DNA of 64,000 bases from Callipepla californica brunnescens (taxonomy: Eukaryota > Chordata > Aves > Galliformes > Odontophoridae): assembly GCA_023055505.1 (NCBI GenBank), contig JALIRH010000002.1, positions 22,946,437-23,010,436 on the forward strand, in the 5' to 3' direction. A model generated the notes under the pieces. That model did no database searches. It had not been told where the DNA came from and saw nothing but the letters and a program-made list of their open reading frames with translations. The stretch's first letter is position 1; every line of letters begins with the position of its first letter. The position numbers were made by a program, and so were the translations under genes. Shown piece after piece: positions 51,295-62,101 of this stretch.

Positions 51295-51415
51295 GACCTT
51301 GGAGACCTTCAAAAGCTGCCTGGGCTCCTGACTCTGGGCATCCCTGCTGAAGCAGGGTGTGGGCCAGATGGACCCAGAGGGCTCTGCCAGCCTCAGCCAC
51401 CCTGGGGTTCTGTGA
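51295..51415 (+). mobile_element. CR1 LINE 3' end (TTCTGTGAG-type subfamily)
   Basis: GACCTTGGAGACCTTCAAAA GCTGCCTGGG, GCATCCCTGCTGAAGCAGGG, GGGCCAGATGGACCCAGAGG, GCCAGCCTCAGCCACCCTGG and GTTCTGTGAG match the end of a CR1 subfamily. Its diagnostic words (AGATGGACC, CAGCCTCAGCCA) differ from those of the ACTAGATGATCTT type elsewhere in this window. Confidence 0.9.
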
Positions 51416-53778
51416 GATTTCTGTAACAAACAGATCCAGAAAAGAGATTTTCAGCGGTCTGAAAGAGGCTGCTTTATAGTTTCCCTTTGGACAAAAAAAT
51501 GTTTGGTGAGATGAAGTCTAGAACTGACTGGAGAATCCTGGGAGTTCTGATATGAGAAGTGCAGTTTTGAAAGCTTATTCTGTGTTTACCAAGAAACAGA
51601 CACAGCCTTAACAGGGGTATACAGATCTTGGAGATTTTATGGCTCTTCTATAACCACTGTACTCTAAAAGCAAATGAACATTTCATACCCTTAGGAGCTG
51701 AACTACTGGTCTCATTATCATCGCAAAGCTAATCACCATTCCCCTCTTTCTGTACAGAAACCTTTTCTAGGAAAAAAATCAGAATATTTTCTGTAATCTA
51801 AATGATTTAGGATACAGAGGAGAAGCTTTACTCAGATTTCATTTCACCTGAAAAAATTCTGTTGCTGTTGAAAGTCCTGTAATGCAATGTTTCGTAGATA
51901 TAAATAATTTAAGAGTCATATGTCTACATGGTAAGAAAAGAAGAAGAGCTTGTCCTGCTCCTTTGATATACTTTATACACATGCAACATGAATGCTTTGT
52001 GTTTGACAGAATCAAACTGCAAAAGAATGCATAGAGTAAATTTAGTCTTGGCTTGATGATTTCCAGCAATATGACATTGATACTTAACAGTCAGGTAAGA
52101 ATCACAGCTTGATATTTGATATTAGAATATTTTTACTCTTGAGTTCATTCCTCCACATAATAATTAAAAAAATACAGACAACAAAAATTATACCTCACAG
52201 ATAATTCCAAGTGTAATGTTGGGGAAAAAGTAGAAAGAACCAAAAAGAAGTGCATGGCTTATCAGCAGAAGGGCTGTGCTCTGACTGTGAGATCAGCTGC
52301 AAGGATGCAGTCCCTTCTGCAACTTGCTTGTTTTCAAGACCTATGAAGTATATGCATTTCAGGCATTACTTAGAACATTTAATGTTGATAAGAAAGTATA
52401 GCTGATTGCAGGCAGTTTGGGAAGCCATGGTAAGACACACTGCACACCACAATGGGACTGTGGTCTACCTGACCAGATGACAAGCAAAACGTGCCCTGTA
52501 CCCAGCAAAGTTGCATGGGGTCAGGCAATGTGCAGGTAACATCTTCAGACTTCCTAAACAGCCTAAGATAGAGAATGGGGATTTATTACTTCCATGTGTG
52601 ATGGTTGGAATTTCTGCAGGTCGTGAGAAAAGTGCTCTATGCCTTGCAACAGGCTGTGGCACTGTGGTCCAGCATGAGAACCTCACAAAAACCACTGCAC
52701 AGGACCACAGTGGAGAGCAGTGTGGTGTTAGATCTCCATTCAGGCTCAGCAAAATCATCTCAGGATTTCATGGGTTGTGCCCTATGGAAACTTAATGAAC
52801 TTCAGCTCTGAAGTTGATTATATACTACTGTCCTGCCTAGTAGAGAACAAATTGCTCAGTACAATCCTCTGGTATGTGTTCTGTTTAGTGGCATACATTG
52901 CAACCTCATATCATAACTGAGGAGGTCTACTTTTATTGTTAAAAGATACCTGAAAATAATCTGTGCTGAATGTGATGCTTGGACGGAGGTATCCTGATTT
53001 TACTGTGTTTGTTTTAATCTAACTATTTCATAGAGAAAATATTACATTTGGTGACTGTCCAGGGAACAAGATTCCTTATATATATATGTATATAAACATA
53101 TATAACACACCTAACTCATAACGATGCAGCTACTATGTTCCTGGTAGTTAGGGGGTAATATTTATGCACCTAGCTCTTTGCAATACTAGTTGCTCTGTTG
53201 TGGGCTGCCAGGTAAACCCTTTGTATGTAGGAATGAAAATAGCTTTCCTGATAACTTCCAATCAATCGAACACAGGATTAAATTCGGACAGAGAAAAGCT
53301 CTTTCTCAATAGTATAGTGCTAAACCGTAACTTCAAGGCTCAGCTCAAAGAGAGGGTAATGCAGAACAATCTGTCCCAGAGGGAGTCTTGTGAGGCACGC
53401 TGCTTCTTGGAAGTGCTTGGAACTACTTCAATGTCTAAAACCCCCTCGATGCAAGAAGAACACATCCACACACAACTCACAGACAGCCCATGCCTTACTG
53501 CCTGCCATCTTTGTTTTGTAGCCTGGTTAAAGCAAAAGTCTGTTTCCTTTAAAGAGACATGAACAGCTTGGGAAGGAAGTGTCTCGTGTGGGGCCAGTGA
53601 TAAGTATCTTTGACATTAGTTTCTGGTTGGTCCTTGAGAGAAACACTCAGAAATGGAGAAAAAGAATTCTCTCTCTTTGTATACCCAGATTCCGTATTCA
53701 TAACCTTCTGAAAATGCAGTGATAAAGCAAATTGCTGCTTATACAGCAAAACCAGGACAATGGAGGTGATAAAAAACT
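51416..53778. other. Unannotated sequence, no gene seen
   Basis: No gene recognised. It contains a TA-rich run (53077-53104). The 132-codon plus-strand frame at 53164-53562 has no domain I recognise and is within chance length. The overlapping frames at 52465-52811 on both strands are likewise not supported. Confidence 0.6.
53077..53104. repeat. (TA)n-rich simple repeat
   Basis: About 28 bases of TATATATATATGTATATAAA-type sequence with few interruptions. Confidence 0.85.
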
Positions 53779-53846
53779 GAATCACAGAATTACAGAATGG
53801 CAGGGGTTGGAAGGGAGCTCAAGAGGTCAACGAGTCCAACCCAATT
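53779..53846 (-). mobile_element. Short CR1 LINE 3' end, minus strand
   Basis: The plus strand reads GAATCACAGAATTACAGAAT, GGGTTGGAAGGGAGCTCAAG and GAGTCCAACCC. This is the reverse complement of the last 65-70 bases of a CR1 element. The rest is absent. Confidence 0.9.
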
Positions 53847-56800
53847 AGTCATATTTGGACCTTCTGGGGACCTGTAGTCACCTTTTCTCTACTACATCGT
53901 ATCTACACACGGGTACAGTGAGAGGGGCAGTAAATACAGTAAATCTAAAAAGATAAACTCTTCTAAATTCCCTTTAATTCTGCAGTATGCTATAGTGATT
54001 TGTGTCAGCATTAAAGCCAAAGTCCAGATTTGAAATTTTGATTTTAGCATATGAAAAGGATGGAATTCTTAAGATGACTTTTTTTTTTTCTATCTTTCTT
54101 ATTTTGGGTGAAGGAAGCCAAAGGAGAAGAACATTTTGGGATGACTCAACATTCACTGCTCTGTGTGAGGAGTTACAGCAAGTCAATTAAAAGAATCTGT
54201 TAAAAATAGCTTTCCCTTGATAAAGGAGAGACTTCTCTCATTAGGACACATATCTACGTTCTCTAACCTTACAAGGAAACAGCATTATCAGCTAAACTGC
54301 CCCGGTTTACTTTCTTTTGTCTAATTCTGTAACACCCACGTGTCTTGCATGGGAACCAGCTATGGTATATGCTGTGGAGCGTTTTACCAGCAATTGTCCT
54401 GGGATCTGATGTGGATGGAGGTGAAGAGATTGTATCCTAACTCAGGGGAAAATAAGCATGCGATACAGTTTAGGAAAAAAAAACTTATTTTGGCTTAGGT
54501 TAGAAATGAAAACAGAGGATAATTGCAGGGAGAAGGGAGATAGACCACCTCAAACTGTGAAATTAGGAGAAAGTGTTTAGTGTGAACCAATGTGGTTGCA
54601 TGGACACTTAGGGAGCAGTATCTCTTGAGAACATTCCTGGAGTGATGACCCTAGAGAGGTGGCCTGAAGGCTTTTTAGAGCAGGAACCCTATGTTCAGAA
54701 TGACTCCAGGGTGGACAAACGAAGCAGGGACATGGATATACAGGACTGCAAGCATCCTTACTTTGTCAGAACTGCCAGGTATGGTATTCAGTGCCCCAGG
54801 AATGCTTACCTGCAGATTCCCCTGCTGCAGCCTCCTTCACGCTGGGAGAAGATCTTGGCCCTACAGCTGCAGGCTGGGCTGAGTAACAGCGCTTCCTGAA
54901 GCTGGAATATGTATTTTGTCATAGTGAAATCTCCTAGTGGATTGATTATTTTTCCAGTGAACCTGTCACAGTGCAGTGTTAGTACTCACTGGAGCTGTTA
55001 GAAGTTAGAATGCACGGGATAAGTGCTTGTTAATATGCGCTATTTGATTTTGCGTTGAATGACGCAAAAGGAAATGCCCCATTTCTGAATGAGATTAATA
55101 TAGAAATTCTGAAGTTTTTATTGTGACGTTATGGAATATTGACCTGAATCCTCATTAAGCCATGGCATTACTTAATGAGATTTGTAGTTAAAAGCACACC
55201 AAGATGCCATTCTCTGGGATGTCTGTGAGCTGGGCTCCTCTGTTGGACTGTATATCCGGTAATACAGTACGCATAGACAGGAAACTCAGAGAGAGAATAA
55301 TGCTCAGCTGACATGAGGGAGACTATTTCAGTTCTGTTTTCCTAATAGAATATTTATTTCTGTGTTCACATATTTCTCTTAAAACTGAAACTGCACAACA
55401 TCTTCTCATTTCAGCTTAGAATGAAATGTAAGATCTCTCTTACGCTAGTGTCTCTAGTGATGAAACTTCTCAGTAGAGAGAAAGTTTGAAATGTACAAAC
55501 TGCTGGGAGACGTGACATATCAGCTTTATGATGGAGATTAGGGTGTTGTAGGACCTTCAGTTTTCTTCTTTAAAAATCTCTGGACTAAGAGTCCTTTGCA
55601 TGCAAGTACCCTGAAAAGAGGATCCTGCACTCAGAAAAGCTGCCTTTTGTGCCCCACTAAGATGCCTTTTCCGTCTGCAATGAATTCCTCTACCCAGCTC
55701 CAGCATGAACTTTTAGCTATCTCACTGGAAGAAGAAAGAGCAGCAAAAGGTTGAAAAGAAGACTTTTTAGGTAATATGTAGCACTCAGTTTGCTATGTTA
55801 TCATTCAGGATACCCAGGCTGCAGGTGGGCAGCTCCTCCAGGAAGGGCATACAAAAGGAGTCCTCCCACTCTCTGCTGCATCTCCTCCAAACAGAGCAGA
55901 TCATCCTTGATCAAATCCTCTAGAGACCATGGAATCCAACCTGCATCACTCATAAGTGATCCTTACAAAGGGCAGTGGGCAAATGAGATCATTGTAATGC
56001 TGCAGCATGAACCAGCAGAATGGACTGGAATGGGAGTAGATGTGGTTGTTGCCATAATCCTCAGAAGCTTATAAGAAGCCTCACACTGCCTTAAGCTGTA
56101 GCTGTCAGTGTCTTCACACATTCTTACTGTGGCTGGCAGAGAACTCATTAGATATATCATATAAAAAGGTGACTTTTTGACCCACTCTGTTGTTCTCACC
56201 ATATGTGCATGCAGACTTTGCTATAGGACACATAAGAAGGCACTGCACTTCAGTCTATCAAGCAACCAAAACAAAGTACTTACCTTTTCTACTGGTACAG
56301 GATACTGTGCATTTCTCACAAGAAGAAAACAAAAATATATTTCATCTTCTGAAAAATATAATGGTTTTATATTTCCCCTGTTCTCCTTATACAGTTTCTG
56401 TCAGAACATAGAAGCACACATTTTTATTTCTAGTTGGTGTTTACAAAGTCTTGCAAAAGAGCTGTACAAGAACTTGGGCTAACTAGAATTATGATTTCAG
56501 GGCCAGGATGTTTTTCCCTGTTCCATAAGCACACAGAAGCTGTAAAGCTGCCCTCACCAACCTGTTCCTGGGGACCAACAAGCATCTACAGACTGACAAA
56601 GAAACAGGTCCAGCAGCCTAGTTCAAGGTGTGCTTCGTGCTGTTTACTTCTTGCTTTACTGACAAATTTTGTTTCTCATAGATTCCAGTGCTGAATATTG
56701 CAATAGCCTTTCATCAGATTTTAGTTTCCAGGATATCAGCAACTAATTCTCTTGCCAGCAGCAGATGTCTGGGCAGTTCTCCTGCATGGCAGCTCACTCG

Positions 56801-59800
56801 GTAGCTCACTGAGAAGCCTATAACAAATCATTTCCAGGGCTTTCCTTCTGGGTCAGCAGTTTGCAAACAGATTTTCAGACACAATTAAAATGTTTTATTT
56901 CCCCACAGGCCTGAGGATAATAAATGGAAGAAACCCTGTGCTTAATATTTCTCTCTGTCAGAAATTCTTCATATTCCTCAGGCTTGAAACTGAAATCTTT
57001 GTCATAGACTCAATTATTACCCACAATTAGGCACAACCGATAATTTAATGCAGGAGCTAAACCACCACTGCCCTGGCACTTTTCTGTACCCACTCACACT
57101 AGTGCAACTTAACAAAAAAATATGGGTAGAAAAGGCTCCCAGTCTTTTCAGACATTCAGATTCTTCTTTGACATTCAAACCCTCTTAAATAAGTAGATTC
57201 AACATCTACCAATTGCAAATGTAGGACAGACTTGTTTGTTTTTTATATAGAAATTATATTAAAAAAAAATGGTCCAATGTTAGTTTGTACAAAAATTAAC
57301 AATGCCTGTTAATAAATAAGGTAGCATAACTTCCTAATTGGATCACAGTAGTCTAATTTTGACTCAAAACAGCCACGTGACTTTTCCATCCAAGCAATAG
57401 CATGGTTTACTAAGCACTCCCCAAATCACTTTTTCTTGGAGCAATTCTGTTTATAACAACATTGTATTCTTTCCAAGAGCTGCAATCCACAAGAAAAGCA
57501 ACCACATGTTTTTGTGGATTAGGTCATGATTCCTTTCCTTTTCAAACACTCATCCTCTCTTAGGCACTGATAGTGGCACTGAAGTTAGAAAATGAATGAC
57601 TATCTGATGTCAATTATTTTAGCCCATTCTTTCTTTTTTCTTTTAATCCACCAAACCTGGCAAGAACTTTGGGAAAATAGCTTTGGGCTTTGGTATGTTG
57701 TAGCACAAGATAATCAAATGAAAATAAAAAAATTGCCAACTACATTGTCAAAATTAAATAGATAATATATTAGGAGCAAGTCATAAGAAAGTTGGGATAC
57801 AGACAATGTAAAATTATTGCCTACATACACACGTAGATGTATACAATTTACTTCTACTCTATAAGAATTAAGAAGACCCTGAGAAGTCTAGGAATCAGAA
57901 AGTAAGAATTTATAAGTAAGAAAACACAAGTGTGATGAAACACACTTGGAAAAGCACTAGTGGAGTACCATATCTAGAATGAGTGTCTCTCTGCAGGCTG
58001 GATGCCACGATGGACTGTGTATAAGAAGGAAATTTTACCTAAAGTTATGCACTGATGGATAGTCCACAGAATGTATGTGCCATTAAACTGAACGAAACTG
58101 GAATCATCATCCAAGTTGACCAGCTTATAGCACAGGTCTGGCTGCCTCTAGATTTGTGCGTATAAGAGGGCAACAAACCCTACTGAGCTCAACAGGTGTC
58201 CTCGTCTTTGGAACTGGGTTATCTTGACATCTTGGGCAGCTAATAATGTAAATATTGCTTACTGCCACTGAAAGAAGTTTTATTATTCGGTGTGAGGTTT
58301 TGTTTGTTCTGATTGCTTTTCTTGAAGTTTGGTCTGGCTATTAAAGCAAGATCATTCAACTGGTAATGGATAAGACCAACTTCCAGTCCTACCTGGATAT
58401 CTGTGACCAAGGGAATAATGACAGTGAAGTTTTCTCGGAAAAAATCAGGACATAATGAAAATGAACAGGGACCAGAGCTGTTTGTTTTCATGCATAAAAG
58501 CAAGAGCATATGCAAACACGACTTAATTGCACTGACAGTTAAAATCTCCCTTTTGTTTTACAAGCTGACATCTTATTTTTAATTTACTAATTGCAAGCCA
58601 TTGCAGTAATAAATTGTATCTTATAAATCATTGTGGGCATTGATTACTGATACAGTAAATTACCTCTCTCTGATGACAATTTATGTTTGTTTTTTAAGAG
58701 ATTTGCATTTATTTGTTTGTAAAGAGAAAGAAGCCAAACATTTTAGGTCACGTATATGTATACCAAGAATCTTGTGCTGTACATCTTTCCTTAATATTAG
58801 TATTAGTATTAGTACTGAATGAAAACCATGTTCTTGGGTCCAGCCTGAGCTAAATCTAGTACAATTGTTTGCTTCTGAAATGCTTTGAGTTCATTTTGGT
58901 CCATGCAATTACACAAAGTCTAGTCTTACAGAGGTAGGGTTTATGCCAGAAAGAAAAGCCATGAGTAAATAAATCCTTTGCATTCTTGAAATGCAAATAC
59001 AAGTACAGATGCTGCTTCTGTAAATCAGACAGCAATGCCCTATTCTTTTGAAGTTGTTTGAAATACGAATGACTTCAAGGAAAATAAGCCCCCTGATGCT
59101 AAAAGCCATTTGAATAGTTATCTTCTGTAGAAATAGCTATAATGCCTGTTGTCTGTTACCCATAATGTTCTGGGAACAGCAGATTCTCTAAAATGCTTTT
59201 AAATTTTAAAGAGCAAGGTATTAAAATGAATAAAACACTACTGAATCCCAGTTGCACAGCTAAGATCCCCTGCAGCAGAAAAAGACCCAAACAGAGCTGA
59301 TTTCTTCATACCTTTGATGTGAGAAAAGGTCTAATGAGCTCAGCAGTATTACTTTCCAAGGAAAGGCATGTAGAAATTAGTTCAGTTTTGCTTAATAAAG
59401 TGTTAAAAAATGTTTTGGATGTTACACTTGATGGAGGTTAGCCTTTAAATCCTATTGTCCTTCTACTCTCTGGGTTGGGCTTAGTTGAACAAACAAGAAT
59501 TCACCTTTCTAAACTAATGGGACTTTCTTCATCTCAGGACTTCAGTTTTCAAAGAGTGTATTAGTCAACAATTGTCCAATTGCAACTACAGTTTAAATGT
59601 TTATAGTAATTCTAAATTTTGTTCAGTATTTTTATAGTCCTATACTGATAATTAGATGCAATGACGTAGAGAAATCAATGCAATTTTCATTTAAAATAAT
59701 TTTTTACTGCTTACTGGAGTTTAACACCAACATTTTTACAGTGAATCATACTCTCTGAAATAAAAAATTTGCTGGTTTTGTATTCATTTTTTCACAAAGA

Positions 59801-61590
59801 AACTAAATCTCGGATAATTTCAGAAAGCTGAAAAATCCAGTGGTGTTCTGGTAATTCAACTAGTTAGTTCTCCGTGCTCCTCAGGCAGACTTGTCTTCCA
59901 GAATGTATGAATGAAATCACTGCCAGGGTGAAGATGAGCTCTTGTACAGCAAATCACATGACAGCCGTACGATCTCTTGGGGTGGTGAGGATGAAATGGT
60001 GATGGTTGTTTCACAAGAAAAAGGCTCACCCATCATTCCCACCTGCATATGGCTGGATATAGAGCTGAAAAACAAAATGAGCTTATTTAGTCCATTCCAG
60101 TGTTAACGCCTTTATAATTATCAGATTACACTGTTTATGCATGAAAATGTGAAATGGTCTTTGCCATGGGTAAGTAGTTTCATTTAGGATGTATCTATAC
60201 CCACACAAATATCCATTGATGCATGCTGGAAATGAATACTGAACACTTAGCACTCACAGCTGCAGAGGAATCTGTATGACCTGGTCCAACAGAACCTTCT
60301 GCCTGGATAGATTTACCCCCCAGCAACATCAGAGATTGCAAAGAGAGCTAAAAGAAGTGCTAACAGAAGAGCTATTTCCCCAACAAACCAATGTTTCAAA
60401 TAACACATATCCCAAAATGTTGTGCAATTCCTTCTGATGTATATAATTTCAGGTCTTTCTCCTCACTTTCTCCATAAATAAATAAATAAACATTCAGATC
60501 CATGAGATAACAAGTGATGCTTTTCTTTCTAATGACTACTTTTTTTCCAACTCAGTGGAAGAAAATTTGCTATGTTCTAGTCTCTCTGGCTCATTAACTC
60601 CAGCGATCTGATAACGGTTTTAATGCAAAAGAATAATGTTAGGTTTTAAATGGGAACAAAGTAAAACATGCATATGAATGACTTAACCTATTACATCCCC
60701 CAAATTATTATGCACACTGTTTTGATATTTGCATCAACAGATGGCTCTCAAACAAATATACCAACTCTTGATTCAGCTCTGAATGTGGAAAATGAATAGG
60801 AAATTCTGTGTATACAGACAGGCCCTATGTTAGGTATGTCTGATACTAGTATTTCTCATATCATCTTCGTACCCAGAGGAGTGCGCAGTACCATAGGGGG
60901 CCCAGCTGGGCTCAGCAGTGCACAGTGGCACATCTATTCCTTGGAGCATTAAATGCAAAGGCAAGCAGCGTTAATATTTTTCTTAAATAGGAATCACTAC
61001 AGCCATTATTTCCACTCCAACTTCTAAAGTCACGGCTAGCCAAGAAATTTCATGTTCTAACATAGACTTTGAGAACTACTTTGTGTATAAATCTGTGCTA
61101 GGACAACATCTGATCTCCTGGTTGGAAAATGAGTGTAATGTATTAGCTTTTAAATGTGATGGAAGTTGCAAATCAATAAAGTTCATCTTCAGAATTAGTT
61201 TGGAGAAGATTCAACTATGACCCTAATTAAGGAGACATACGTAAGCTTATGGGAAATTTCTCATGAAGGATGGTCAAAACCCTTGTAGGCTTCACAAGAG
61301 CAGCTTGGCAGTTTAAATTGCAGCCAGAACAACTTGGAAGTCAGAACAACTAGAAAGGAACCAATGCAATGATTGCTAGTTAACTCTGCCTAATAAGTAT
61401 GTATCTGCAAGGCACATGAGTAGCTGTTTTGCACTGACCTTCACGTGTAACCTTAGACATAGTGTAATTGTAAGTCATCAGCAGGCCTCAAAAGTGGAAG
61501 GTTACAAGTTGCATGGAGAAACTGGAATTTAAGTGCAACTGTCCAGCCATGTAGAGACTGAAAACAGAGAGCCTGCAGCTTCCAAAAAAT
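53847..61590. other. Unannotated sequence, no gene seen
   Basis: No gene or transposon recognised in 7.7 kb. Small features inside it are a TTTTGCGT/ACGCAAAA inverted repeat (55048-55069), three TATTAG units (58795-58812) and four AAAT units near 60474-60489. Frames of up to 101 codons (56177-56482) have no recognisable domain. Confidence 0.6.
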
Positions 61591-61813
61591 AAGAAAAGGG
61601 AAAGGGAAAGGAGAAGAAGGAGAAGGAGAAGGAGAAGGAGAAGGAGAAGGAGAAGGAGAAGGAGAAGGAGAAGGAGAAGGAGAAGGAGAAGGAGAAGGAG
61701 AAGGAGAAGGAGAAGGAGAAGGAGAAAGAGAAGGAGGAGGAGGAGGAGGAGGAGGAGGAGGAGGAGGAGGAGGAGGAGGAGGAGGAGGAGGAGGAGGAGG
61801 AGAAGAAAAAAAA
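61591..61813. repeat. 223-base pure polypurine tract: (GAAGGA)n then (GGA)n
   Basis: Every base from 61591 to 61813 is A or G. After a GGGAAA-type lead there are about 18 tandem AGAAGG hexamers (about 61615-61722), one imperfect unit, then about 23 GGA triplets (61733-61802) and a final A-rich end. It is by far the longest simple repeat in the window. Two long minus-strand frames across it (61453-61857 and 61529-61852) read as poly-Pro/Ser and poly-Ser/Phe and are artefacts. Confidence 0.98.
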
Positions 61814-62031
61814 TCCATCCAAACCAACAAAAGCAAAAGAAAGCAACAACAAAACATGAAAAACCAGTCCTGGAATCTGGGATATTGTTACATAACTAAA
61901 GCTTTATCCGAAACACAACTCCTACTAAAAGCTGCAGAAGAATTTTTCTCTCCATTGTTCAGGTTTGGTAAAACTGAATTTTATCATCAATTCTATATAG
62001 AAAGCACAGCAGCCCAAATGCCTTCAATTAG
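61814..62031. other. Spacer between two long simple repeats
   Basis: About 218 bases of ordinary AT-rich sequence with no recognised feature. It separates the polypurine tract from the (TTTTA)n repeat. Confidence 0.6.
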
Positions 62032-62101
62032 TTTATTTTTATTTTTATTTTTATTTTTATTTTTATTTTTATTTTTATTTTTTATTTTTATTTTTATTTT
62101 A
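62032..62101. repeat. (TTTTA)n pentanucleotide microsatellite
   Basis: About 14 tandem TTTTA units with one extra T near 62081. The 84-codon plus-strand frame at 61856-62110 ends in leucine/phenylalanine repeats because of it and is not a gene. Confidence 0.97.

Noticed and set aside
53164..53562. 132-codon plus-strand frame considered as a gene
   Set aside because: No recognisable domain; length within chance expectation.
61453..61857. 134-codon minus-strand frame rich in proline and serine
   Set aside because: It is read through the polypurine/polypyrimidine simple repeat; its composition is fully explained by the repeat.
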